NCBI GenBank assembly: GCA_003246265.1
Contig: QKAU01000068.1
Coordinates: 1 to 33,275, forward strand
Source: Kiritimatiellales bacterium
GTDB taxonomy: Bacteria > Verrucomicrobiota > Kiritimatiellia > Kiritimatiellales > Pontiellaceae
Direction: 5' to 3'
DNA length: 33,275 nt
This document shows positions 16,230-24,462 of this stretch, piece after piece; the stretch's first letter is position 1, and every line of letters begins with the position of its first letter. The notes beneath the pieces were generated by a model. The model had not been told where the DNA came from, did not search any database, and saw only the letters and a list, made by a program, of their open reading frames with translations. A program made the position numbers and the translations under genes.

Positions 16230-17627
16230 ATGAAGCTTTCGAGAAGGAAAACGCTTTTCGCCACCGGCGCGGCGGCCGGCTGGGCGATGATTCCCGGCAG
16301 GGTGCTGGGCGCATCCGGCCGGATCAACCTGGCGGCCATCGGCCTCGGCCAACAGGGCGGCGGCATCACGGGGGCCTTCGCGGGCAACCCCGCCGTCAAT
16401 CTCGTGGCGATCTGCGATGTCGACATCGACAGCTCGGGCCCGGTCGCCCACTGGAACAAGGGCGGGCTGGGCTGGATGTCGGAGCAGGACACGCCCGCCG
16501 CGAACGCGGCCAAGTATCCGCACGCCCGCAGGTTCCGCGACTTCCGCGCGATGTTCGACAAGATGGGCAACGAGATCGATGCCGTATGCATCGGCGTACC
16601 CGACCACTCGCATTTCCCGATCGCCATGGCGGCGATGATGCTCGGCAAGCACGTCTTTGTCGAGAAGCCGCTGGCCCGGACGTTCCAGGAGTGCGAGCTG
16701 CTGATGCAGGCGGAGAAGCAGTTTGGCGTGGTGACCCAGATGGGCAACCAGGGCCATTCGGGCGCGAACTATTTCCAGTTCCAGGCATGGACGGAGGCCG
16801 GGATCATCCGGGATGTGACCCACGTCGACGCCTACATGAACAACTATCGGCGCTGGCATCCATGGGGCGATGTCGCCGGATTCCCGGAAGCGATGCCGCT
16901 GCCGGAAGGGCTCGATTGGATGGTCTGGAACGGAACGACGCCGAAGCCGGTCGACTTCAGCAACAAGCTGCACTACGGCAACTGGCGCGGCTGGCACCAG
17001 TTCGGAACGGGCTGCTTCGGCGACTGGGGGGCGCATATCCTCGATACGATCCACGAGTTTCTGGAACTGGGCCTGCCCGAACGCGTATCCGCCACCCATC
17101 TCAAAGGACGGAACGACTACATCTTCCCCGTCGAGTCCACCATCAACTTCGCCTTTCCGGCGCGCGACGGCATGCCGGCCATGGATATCGACTGGTACGA
17201 TGGACAGGCCAACAAGGCCCCGGCCCCGAAGGAGCTGGAAGGGCGCGGGCTGGGGGGGTCGGGCAAGGTGATCTACAGCAAGGAGCTGGTCTTCCAGGGC
17301 GGCACCCACAGCGATCCGCTGCAGATCGTCCCCTACGACCGGTTCAAGGAGATGCTCAGGGAGGGCAAGGTTACCAAGGACTACGGCAAGCACTCCAACC
17401 ACTACCAGAACTTCGTCAATGCCTGCCTGGGTGAAGAAAAGACCCGCTCGCCCTTCTCCGTGGCCGGCCCGCTCTGCCAGATGTTTGCGCTCGGCTGCAT
17501 CGCCCAGCGCCTCGGCGGGATGCTCGAGTTCGACCGCGCGACGAAGCGGATTGTAAACAACAAGCAGGCCGACAGCCTGCTGAAGGATGATGTCCGCAAG
17601 GGCTGGGAGCAATACTACAAGATCTAG
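16230..17627 (+). CDS. Tat-exported Gfo/Idh/MocA family oxidoreductase
   Basis: 465 aa. A twin-arginine signal (MKLSRRKTLFATGAAAG…PGRVLGA, about 1-28) predicts export folded with its NAD(P) cofactor to the periplasm. The Rossmann fold follows (INLAAIGLGQQGGGITGAF, about 32-50), with ICDVD at the end of strand 2 and the EKP motif at 145-147 (catalytic Lys146). The C-terminal domain contains MGNQGHSG, WHPWGD and GCFGDWGAHILDTIHEFLELG. The start at 16230 follows AAAGGAG. It is 12 nt from a similar second gene and divergent from two DUF1080 genes. A role in oxidising a sugar hydroxyl to a keto group before DUF1080-type cleavage is an inference from this pairing; the substrate is unknown. Confidence 0.92.
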   Translation: MKLSRRKTLFATGAAAGWAMIPGRVLGASGRINLAAIGLGQQGGGITGAFAGNPAVNLVAICDVDIDSSGPVAHWNKGGLGWMSEQDTPAANAAKYPHARRFRDFRAMFDKMGNEIDAVCIGVPDHSHFPIAMAAMMLGKHVFVEKPLARTFQECELLMQAEKQFGVVTQMGNQGHSGANYFQFQAWTEAGIIRDVTHVDAYMNNYRRWHPWGDVAGFPEAMPLPEGLDWMVWNGTTPKPVDFSNKLHYGNWRGWHQFGTGCFGDWGAHILDTIHEFLELGLPERVSATHLKGRNDYIFPVESTINFAFPARDGMPAMDIDWYDGQANKAPAPKELEGRGLGGSGKVIYSKELVFQGGTHSDPLQIVPYDRFKEMLREGKVTKDYGKHSNHYQNFVNACLGEEKTRSPFSVAGPLCQMFALGCIAQRLGGMLEFDRATKRIVNNKQADSLLKDDVRKGWEQYYKI

Positions 17628-17639
17628 GGAGCCATCGCC

Positions 17640-18983
17640 GTGAACCTGTCCAGAAGAAATGCCTTGTTTGCCGGCGGGGCCGCGGCCTCGGCCGCCCTGG
17701 TGCCCGGCCGCGTGCTGGGGGCCAACGAGAAGGTCGACGTCGCTTGGATCGGCATCGGCGGGCGCGGTCCGCGCATCATCCAGAATTTCGAGAATTCCGG
17801 CATTCTCAACGTAGTGGCGCTCTGCGATGTGCATGTGGACAACAAGTACATGCAGGAGATGCAGGCGAAATATCCCGGCGCCAAGGTCTACCAGGACTGG
17901 CGCAGGCTCTTCGACGAAATGTCCAACCGGTTCGATGCCGTCATCAACCTGACGCCGGATCACCAGCATTTTCCGATCAGCATGGTATCGATGGCGCACG
18001 GCAAGCCGGTCTACACCGAGAAGCCGCTGGCGCGGACCTTCCAGGAGATCGACCTGATGATGGCCGCCGAGAAGAAGTACGGCGTCGCGACGCAGATGGG
18101 CAACCAGGGGCACTCGGGCGACAACTACTTCCAGTTCCAGGCGTGGAAGGAGGCGGGCATCATCAGCGGGGTCACGCACGTCGACGCCTACATGAACAAG
18201 GGCCGCCGCTGGCACCCGTGGGGCGATGTGCAGGGCTACCCGACCGGGGCCGTGAAACCGGCGGGGCTGGACTGGGACATCTGGCGGGGCGTAACGCCGG
18301 CCGACACGGTCTACGACCCGAAGTTCCACCCCGGCAACTGGCGCGGCTGGTACCAGTACGGCACGGGCTGCTTCGGCGACTGGGGGGCGCACGTCCTCGA
18401 CACCATCCACCAGTTCCTCGAACTGGGCCTTCCCGCGAAGATCACGGCCAAGAAGCTGGAGCAGCCGAACACATTCATCTTTCCGCTCTCTTCGACGATC
18501 AACTTCGCTTTCCCGGCGCGCAACGGACTGCCGGCCATGGACATCGACTGGTACGACGGCCAAGGCAATCTGCCGCCGATCCCGGCCGAGTTCGGCGACC
18601 GGAACCCGCAGGATGTGGGCAAGTTCATCTACGCCAAGGACTACGTGTTCCAGGGCGAGAGCCATGGGGCGCCGCTGCAGATCGTGCCGTACGAAAAATA
18701 CCGGGAATTGTTGAAAGCCGGCAGTGTTCCGCGCGATTTCGGCAAGAACTCCGACCACTACAAGAACTTCCTGCTGGCCTGCAAGGGCGAGGAAAAGACC
18801 CGCTCGCCGTTCTCGGTCTCGGGCCCGCTGTCGCAGATGCTCTGCCTGGGCTGCCTGGCGCAACGGTTGGGCGGCGAACTGCATTTCGATCGCGAAAAGC
18901 GCAGGATCACCAACAATCCACTGGCCGACAGCCTGCTCAAAGACGATGTCCGCAAGGGCTGGGAGCAATACTACAAGCTGTGA
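17640..18983 (+). CDS. Tat-exported Gfo/Idh/MocA family oxidoreductase (tandem paralogue)
   Basis: 447 aa with a GTG start at 17640 preceded by AGGGAG. Twin-arginine signal (MNLSRRNALFAGGAAASAALVPGRVLGAN), Rossmann motif VAWIGIGGRGPRI (34-46), LCDVHVD, and EKP at 127-129. Long blocks are shared with the upstream gene: MGNQGHSGxNYFQFQAW, THVDAYMN, RRWHPWGD, NWRGWxQxGTGCFGDWGAH, PAMDIDWYDGQ and the ending SLLKDDVRKGWEQYYK. It is clearly a tandem duplicate of it, diverged in the first 100 residues and in the 290-310 region, which suggests a different substrate or a heteromeric partner. It is probably cotranscribed with the first copy. Confidence 0.92.
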   Translation: MNLSRRNALFAGGAAASAALVPGRVLGANEKVDVAWIGIGGRGPRIIQNFENSGILNVVALCDVHVDNKYMQEMQAKYPGAKVYQDWRRLFDEMSNRFDAVINLTPDHQHFPISMVSMAHGKPVYTEKPLARTFQEIDLMMAAEKKYGVATQMGNQGHSGDNYFQFQAWKEAGIISGVTHVDAYMNKGRRWHPWGDVQGYPTGAVKPAGLDWDIWRGVTPADTVYDPKFHPGNWRGWYQYGTGCFGDWGAHVLDTIHQFLELGLPAKITAKKLEQPNTFIFPLSSTINFAFPARNGLPAMDIDWYDGQGNLPPIPAEFGDRNPQDVGKFIYAKDYVFQGESHGAPLQIVPYEKYRELLKAGSVPRDFGKNSDHYKNFLLACKGEEKTRSPFSVSGPLSQMLCLGCLAQRLGGELHFDREKRRITNNPLADSLLKDDVRKGWEQYYKL

Positions 18984-19016
18984 ACGCATGCGGGGCGCTT
19001 CTGACCTATTGTCTAG

Positions 19017-19045
19017 TTGACGACCCGGGGTGTCGCGTGTGTAGT
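19017..19045 (+). promoter_or_regulatory. Candidate promoter of the 950-aa beta-helix gene, possibly leaderless
   Basis: TTGACG (19017-19022), a 17-bp spacer and TGTAGT (19040-19045). The expected transcript start (about 19052) lies next to the ATG at 19054, which has no ribosome-binding site. Confidence 0.45.
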
Positions 19046-19053
19046 GCGGCACC

Positions 19054-21906
19054 ATGAATAGGAATGGATCTTTCTGGGCGGCCGTCTCCCTGGCCTGCGT
19101 GCTGATCGCTCCCGGCAGCCGTGCGGCAACCTACTACCTCGATGCCGATGGCGGCAGCGACGGCAATGCCGGCACCTCCCCGGGGGCGGCGTGGGCAACC
19201 CTTTCGAAGGCCAGTTCGCGCACCTTCCTGCCGGGCGACCGCATACTCCTCCAGTGCGGCGACACCTTTGCCGGGAAACTGGAACTGCAGAACGACAGCG
19301 GCACGGCGCCGAATCCCGTGGTCGTGGCCTCCTACGGATTCGGAGCCCGGCCCGTCATCGATGCGGCAGGATATCTGGCCGGCGTGCACATCTCGAACAC
19401 CGACTACATCACGGTGCGCGACCTGGAAATCACCGCCGACGGCGGGGCGCCCGTCGACGGTTCCGACCCGTCGAAGCGCTACGGGGTATACGCCAGCACG
19501 TCGAGCGGGGATACCGTCAACGGCATCACGCTGAGCAACCTCTACATCCACGCGATCTATCCGCACACGGCCACGGCGAACGAAGGGGTGAACCCGACGA
19601 CCTACATGGGCACCGCCGTCGAGGTGAAGGGGCAGTCGTCGATCCCTTCCTCGCTACTCGTCGTTCAGAAATGCCAGTTCGAGGATTTGGGATTTCGCGT
19701 GCTGAGCATGACCTGGATGAATTGGGCGAAGATCATCGACAACACCATGACCAACATCGGCGGTCCGGCCATGGTGCCGAACCAATGCGACGATCTGTTG
19801 GTGCAGGGCAATGTCGTGCACGCCTCCGGCGCGTATACCGATCCGCGGATGCACGGCCGGGGCAGCGGCATCTGGCCCATCCGCTGTGACCGGGTGCTGA
19901 TCGAGCACAACGCCTTCATGCACGCCCGCGGCCGCTACGACTCCTGCGGGGCGCACATCGATATCGGCTGCAACGACGTGGTGATCCAGTACAACCTGAG
20001 CATGGACAACGAGGGCGGCTTCGTCGAAATCCTCGGGGAAAACAACAACTGCGCCTACCGCTACAACATCAGCGTCAACGACGGGGCCCGCCGGGCGGGC
20101 ACGCAGGAGAACGGGCTCCCGATCGGCGACGGCCATGTCTTTTTGTTCAGCGGCCACAACGGGACCACCAACCGCGCCGGCCCCTACAACAGCTACGTCT
20201 ACAACAACACCATCTACGTGAAGCAAGACCAGCCTTGCTCCTTCTCGATCGAGGCCTACGCCGACGGGATCCTGGTGGCCAACAACCTCTTCTTCATCGA
20301 CGGGCCCGCCGAAGACGGCACGCCGTCGTGGTGGGGCGCCTATCCTCCCGGCATCGAAGATACCGTCGTCTGGACCAACAACCTCTACCAGCGCGGGGGC
20401 ATCTTCCCGGACTGGATCTTCCACGAGGGCCATCCCATCTACGGCAATCCGAACCTGCCCAATCCAGGGGGGCTTTCGCCCGAAGACTACATTCCTCCGC
20501 CGGGCGCATTCGTGCAAGGGCGCGGCATTGCCATCCCGAAGATCCCGGGCGATCCGCTCGGCCTAGCCATCGGCCTTGCCGCGACCAACGACTTTTTCGG
20601 CAACCCCATCCAGGGCCTGCCGGACATCGGCGCGGTCGAAGTCGGCGGCGGCGTTTCAACCAATATCGGTGTCGCGTTCATGGGGCTCCCGGTATTGTCG
20701 GCCAAGGGCGATGCGGTCTATCTGTCGGCGGTGGCCGGCCCGGCCGGAGCGGAGTACGATTTCCGGGAAACCACCGGCAACCACGGCGGTACCGATTCCG
20801 GCTGGCAGTCCGGCACGAACCATGTCGATGCCGGCTTGCTGCCCAACACCCCCTATGCCTACGAGCTGCTGTTGCGCCAAGGGTCGCTCGTGAGCGCCAA
20901 TACCAGCGTGCTTTATCGCGTGGCCACACCGGTCCGGTCGCCCTTTATCGAACATGTGCTGCTCGACGAGGATTTTTCCACCGCGCCCAACCCGGTGAAT
21001 GTCGTTTCGCCGTTTCCCTTGAACACGTGGTACCTCGACGACGCGCAGATATGGAGCCGGGAAAGCCAGGATGCCGCCGTGTCGACCCAGTCGGGCGCCC
21101 TGCGCCTCGGCTGGGGATACGACGAGGTGCTGGTCCAGTTCTATCGGGACGTCGCCATCCAGACCGGCGGCGAATACCGCTTCTCCGGCGATTGGCTGAT
21201 CCCGACCGTGTTCGAAAACCATGTCGGGTTTCTGGCCGGGGTGGGGGAATACGATTCGACAACCGGGCTCCTGCTCAAGCGCATCAAGCAGATCACCGTG
21301 GGCGAGCTGGGCGCACCGTTTGTTGGCCAGACCGGATCGTTCGAACTGGTGGTTTCGTCGGCGGAACTACAGGCCGCCGGGGTTGCCGCCACGAACCGGA
21401 TCGGCATCTTCCTGCATCGCGACGACGATGGCATCTTGTACTCCGAGAGCTCGGCGAAAAACGACATCTACCATGTCGACAACCTCTTGCTGCTCTACTT
21501 CGGCGACAACATCGATACCGATGGCGATGGCATTCCCGATACCACCGAGACCATGGAGGGACTCGATCCGGACGATCCGTCCGACGGCCTGCAGGACGCC
21601 GATGCCGACGGCATCCCCAACACGGAAGAGTACCTTTTGGGAACGGGCATGAGCGATTCCAACGGGCTCTACCAGACCAGCCTTTCGGTCTCGCCGACCG
21701 AGGCCGCGTTCTCCATCCCCGACCCCTATGTCTTGTCCAACCGGGTCTATATCCTGGAGCACAAGCCATCCCTCTTGGCGCCGGATTCGTGGCGCGCCGT
21801 CGATGGCGCGAGCGGCACTGCGGCGGCCGGAAGCGGTGCCGGCCTGCTCCTGCATCCGACCACGGAAGACCAGTCGTTCTACCGCCTCCGGGTGGAATGG
21901 GAGTGA
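19054..21906 (+). CDS. Large secreted right-handed beta-helix protein with calcium-type C-terminal loops
   Basis: 950 aa. Signal peptide about 1-25 (…LIAPGSRAATYY). Residues 26 to about 500 form a right-handed parallel beta-helix, opening with the TYYLDADGGSDGNAGTSPGAAWATL motif common to secreted polysaccharide-acting beta-helix proteins and containing many N-N and YN-rich rungs (LVVQKCQF, VLIEHNAF, VVIQYNLS, YVYNNTIYV). About 535-625 resembles a fibronectin-III-like linker and about 630-800 a beta-sandwich possibly binding carbohydrate. DTDGDGIPD (from 821) and DADADGIPN (about 848) are calcium-type loops, followed by a C-terminal module ending FYRLRVEWE. It is probably a secreted or surface glycan lyase/hydrolase; no catalytic site is identified. 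It follows the oxidoreductase pair on the same strand but has its own promoter-like signal. Confidence 0.85.
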   Translation: MNRNGSFWAAVSLACVLIAPGSRAATYYLDADGGSDGNAGTSPGAAWATLSKASSRTFLPGDRILLQCGDTFAGKLELQNDSGTAPNPVVVASYGFGARPVIDAAGYLAGVHISNTDYITVRDLEITADGGAPVDGSDPSKRYGVYASTSSGDTVNGITLSNLYIHAIYPHTATANEGVNPTTYMGTAVEVKGQSSIPSSLLVVQKCQFEDLGFRVLSMTWMNWAKIIDNTMTNIGGPAMVPNQCDDLLVQGNVVHASGAYTDPRMHGRGSGIWPIRCDRVLIEHNAFMHARGRYDSCGAHIDIGCNDVVIQYNLSMDNEGGFVEILGENNNCAYRYNISVNDGARRAGTQENGLPIGDGHVFLFSGHNGTTNRAGPYNSYVYNNTIYVKQDQPCSFSIEAYADGILVANNLFFIDGPAEDGTPSWWGAYPPGIEDTVVWTNNLYQRGGIFPDWIFHEGHPIYGNPNLPNPGGLSPEDYIPPPGAFVQGRGIAIPKIPGDPLGLAIGLAATNDFFGNPIQGLPDIGAVEVGGGVSTNIGVAFMGLPVLSAKGDAVYLSAVAGPAGAEYDFRETTGNHGGTDSGWQSGTNHVDAGLLPNTPYAYELLLRQGSLVSANTSVLYRVATPVRSPFIEHVLLDEDFSTAPNPVNVVSPFPLNTWYLDDAQIWSRESQDAAVSTQSGALRLGWGYDEVLVQFYRDVAIQTGGEYRFSGDWLIPTVFENHVGFLAGVGEYDSTTGLLLKRIKQITVGELGAPFVGQTGSFELVVSSAELQAAGVAATNRIGIFLHRDDDGILYSESSAKNDIYHVDNLLLLYFGDNIDTDGDGIPDTTETMEGLDPDDPSDGLQDADADGIPNTEEYLLGTGMSDSNGLYQTSLSVSPTEAAFSIPDPYVLSNRVYILEHKPSLLAPDSWRAVDGASGTAAAGSGAGLLLHPTTEDQSFYRLRVEWE

Positions 21907-21916
21907 TCCGCGGCGT

Positions 21917-21931
21917 GGCGGGATTCCCGCC
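21917..21931. terminator. Small hairpin between convergent genes
   Basis: GGCGGG/CCCGCC with a 3-nt loop in the 24-bp gap between two convergent genes, touching the minus-strand stop codon. No T-run on either side, so terminator activity is uncertain. Confidence 0.3.
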
Positions 21932-23013
21932 TACTGCGTTCCATCCGCCATCGCCTGCGCCTTCATGGAGAGCTCGGCGGCCTTGAAGGCGTGCTCCTGG
22001 GTCATGGCGTGCTCGGTCCGGTTGAGGCAGTCGAGGATCAGCTTGCCGAAGAAGGGGAAGCCCACCTTTCCGTGGCACGCGATTTCGCGCTGCCCCGATC
22101 CATCGACGAGGAAGATGCGGCTATCGGGCGCCTGGCGGCAGACATCCATGTATTTGCGCACCTCAAGTGTTCCGTCGGTGCCCACGACGAAGGTCCGGCC
22201 GTCGCCCCAGACCGGCGAACCCTCCGGCGTGAACCAGTCCATGCGGCAGTAGAAGGAGGCCCCGTTGTCGGCCGCCAGCGACGCCTCGCCGAAATCTTCG
22301 AGTCCCGGCGTGTCGGGATGGTTGAAGTTGGCGACGCGGGCGAAGTTGACCTCCGCATCCCGCGCGCCGGTATAGGCGAGGAACTGCTCGAACTGGTGCG
22401 AGCCGATATCCGTGATGATCCCGCCATACTTTTCCTTATTGAAGAACCAGTCGGGGCGGGCTCCCTTGCCGAGGCGGTGGGGGGCGAGGTTGACCACCTG
22501 GAGGACGCGGCCGACGGCCCCGTCGGCAATCAGTTTTCCGGCCTTCATGCCGGCCTCGTTGTGCAGCCGCTCGGAGTAGTAGACCATGTACTTTCGTCCG
22601 GTCTCCGCCACCCGTGTGCGGGCCACTTCCAACTGGTCGAGCGTGGTGAAGGGCGACTTGTCGGTGAAATAGTCCTTGCCCGCATCCATCGCCCGGAAGC
22701 CGATCCCGGCGCGCTCGCACGGCACGGCCGCCGAGGCGACCAGCCTCACCTCGGGATCGTCGAGGATCTGCTCGTACGAGGCAGCCGCCTGCACTCCGGG
22801 ATGTTTTCCAGCAAACGCCGCGACCTTCTGGGGATCGGGATCGAACACCCACTTGAGCGTGGCCCCGGCATCCTTCAGTCCGTTGGCCTGGCCGTGGATG
22901 TGGCCGTGGTCGAGGAACGCCGCCGCAAAGACGAATTCACCGGGGCGAACCACCTTTTCCGCTTCCGCCGTCGGAGCGTACTCGGCACCGTTTGAAATCT
23001 GAAGGTCCGCCAT
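21931..23013 (-). CDS. Cytosolic Gfo/Idh/MocA family oxidoreductase, divergent subfamily
   Basis: 360 aa, no signal peptide. The nucleotide-binding segment reads FAAAFLDHGHIHGQANGLKDAGATLKWVFDPD (about 29-60), in which the usual GxGxxG is replaced by a LDHGHIHG sequence. The EKP motif is altered to TDKS (118-120), keeping the catalytic Lys119. GGIITDIGSHQFEQFL corresponds to the GGG…D…H active-site block. The C-terminus has GKLILDCLNRTEHAMTQEHAFKAAELSMKAQ, typical of the family. The ATG overlaps the stop of the transporter gene by 1 nt (TAATG), so it is translationally coupled. It is the last gene of the ROK-linked operon. The substrate is unknown; a sugar or keto-sugar is inferred. Confidence 0.88.
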   Translation of the reverse strand: MADLQISNGAEYAPTAEAEKVVRPGEFVFAAAFLDHGHIHGQANGLKDAGATLKWVFDPDPQKVAAFAGKHPGVQAAASYEQILDDPEVRLVASAAVPCERAGIGFRAMDAGKDYFTDKSPFTTLDQLEVARTRVAETGRKYMVYYSERLHNEAGMKAGKLIADGAVGRVLQVVNLAPHRLGKGARPDWFFNKEKYGGIITDIGSHQFEQFLAYTGARDAEVNFARVANFNHPDTPGLEDFGEASLAADNGASFYCRMDWFTPEGSPVWGDGRTFVVGTDGTLEVRKYMDVCRQAPDSRIFLVDGSGQREIACHGKVGFPFFGKLILDCLNRTEHAMTQEHAFKAAELSMKAQAMADGTQ

Positions 23014-24452
23014 TATTTCGCTTCCCCGGTTGTGGCCATCTTCCTGATCTTGTCGACGACGCCGCCCTTGATCTTGATGCCCGCGCCGACGAGCGAGAGG
23101 ACCACCGCCACCAGCAGCACCGCGTTCACGGCGATACGCTTCCATCCCTTGCCGACGGCGTCGCCGAGGTAGCTGCGCTTGTTGTTGAGGATGAAGAAGC
23201 TGACGTAGGCGATCGGCAGCATCGTGAAGGCCAGCGCGGAAGCGATCACCGGCAGCCAGATCGGACTTTGGATCATGACGCCAAGGAGGCCGACGGCCGG
23301 AACGAGGGTGAACATGCGGTAGCGCTTCGGCGTATATTCGAGGCCGAACATCTCGCAGACGGTGAAACCGCAGCAGACCATGTGCGCGCTGATCGCCCCG
23401 CAGGCCATGCCGGCGAAGCCGAGGTCGAAGACGATCCGGCCCAGCGAACCGCCCAGCACGGTGGCCAGGCTCTGCGCGGCGTCGATGGGCTTGAAGTTCG
23501 CGGTGGTCACCCCTTCGGCAAGGTTGCCGTGGACGGTGGACGCCATGCCGACGATGATCAGCGAGGTGAGGAGGACATAGGGAACGAAGAGCGACATGGC
23601 GAGGTCGAAGCGCGCCAACCCCTTATGGTGCCGGCCCCAGCCCTTGGCGAGGATGGAGTAGGGGTAGAGGAAGGTCATGTTGATTCCCACCGCCGCGCCG
23701 ATGGCCCCGAGGATCGTGGTGAGCGAGCCCTTTTCCGAAGGGACCGAAAAGGCGAAGAAGCCCTTCAGGACCCCGCCCCAGTCGACCTTGAGCCGCGCGG
23801 CCTGGACCACGACCACCACAAGAAACGAGGCCATGACCAGGCGGATCATCCAGCGCAGGAAGCCTTCGTAGAGCTTGATGCCCTTCGGTTTCCCACCATA
23901 GCTCCAGGTCAGGGCGATGTTGATCCCCAGGATGAGGAATCCGCCGGCGAAGCGGACTAGGGTTTCGATGGCCTTGGAGTCGCCGCTGTTTTCGATGCCG
24001 GCCACGTTGGCCATGTCCCAGAACGCGCCGCCGAGCAGGGCGTATTGCCCGAAGTGCCAGATCACGGTCGAGACCACGGTGGCCAGCGCCCAGAAGAAGG
24101 CGATGGAGGGGTGCAGTTCGCGCCTGACCACTTCGTAGCCGCGTTCGCCCTTTGTCAGCGTGATGTTGGCCAGTGCCGCCATCATGAAGACGCCGAGCAG
24201 CATGGCGATGGGTTGCACCCACAGGAGCTGGTAGCCGAAGAACGCGCCCGCCACGACCGAGGCCGCCGCGCTTCCCGCGCCGAGCGTCATCGCGCTCTGC
24301 ATCCAGGCCGGGCCGGTGAGTTTGAAGTAGCCCTTGATCCGCTGGACGAACGGCTGGCGCTCCAGGGACTGGAGCAGGGCTTCCTCGGCCCGGATCTTTT
24401 CGGGGTCCCATTTGCTGGTCATCGGCAGGCCGCTGCTTTTTTCTTCGCTCAT
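23013..24452 (-). CDS. NRAMP-like membrane transporter lacking the metal-binding motifs
   Basis: 479 aa, about 11 transmembrane segments between residues 45 and 470. The overall pattern matches the NRAMP/SLC11 (LeuT) fold: a GPAW entry to TM1 (47-50) and a GINMTFLYPYSIL segment at 256-268 where TM6 is expected. In true NRAMP metal transporters TM1 carries DPGN and TM6 carries MPH; here the TM1 core reads TLGAGSAAAS and TM6 reads INMTFLYP, so the Asp, Asn and Met metal ligands are missing. The start at 24452 follows AAGGAA. It lies between two Gfo/Idh/MocA genes, 10 nt after one and overlapping the other by 1 nt. This suggests a sugar-derived or other organic substrate; the assignment rests on fold similarity seen by eye. 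Confidence 0.8.
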   Translation of the reverse strand: MSEEKSSGLPMTSKWDPEKIRAEEALLQSLERQPFVQRIKGYFKLTGPAWMQSAMTLGAGSAAASVVAGAFFGYQLLWVQPIAMLLGVFMMAALANITLTKGERGYEVVRRELHPSIAFFWALATVVSTVIWHFGQYALLGGAFWDMANVAGIENSGDSKAIETLVRFAGGFLILGINIALTWSYGGKPKGIKLYEGFLRWMIRLVMASFLVVVVVQAARLKVDWGGVLKGFFAFSVPSEKGSLTTILGAIGAAVGINMTFLYPYSILAKGWGRHHKGLARFDLAMSLFVPYVLLTSLIIVGMASTVHGNLAEGVTTANFKPIDAAQSLATVLGGSLGRIVFDLGFAGMACGAISAHMVCCGFTVCEMFGLEYTPKRYRMFTLVPAVGLLGVMIQSPIWLPVIASALAFTMLPIAYVSFFILNNKRSYLGDAVGKGWKRIAVNAVLLVAVVLSLVGAGIKIKGGVVDKIRKMATTGEAK

Positions 24453-24462
24453 CGGTTTTTCC

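Noticed and set aside
16140-19055. A 971-codon open frame on the minus strand covering both Tat-exported oxidoreductase genes
   Set aside because: It is antisense to two clear genes with ribosome-binding sites and family motifs. Its apparent internal repeats merely mirror the duplication of those genes, and high GC keeps the frame open.
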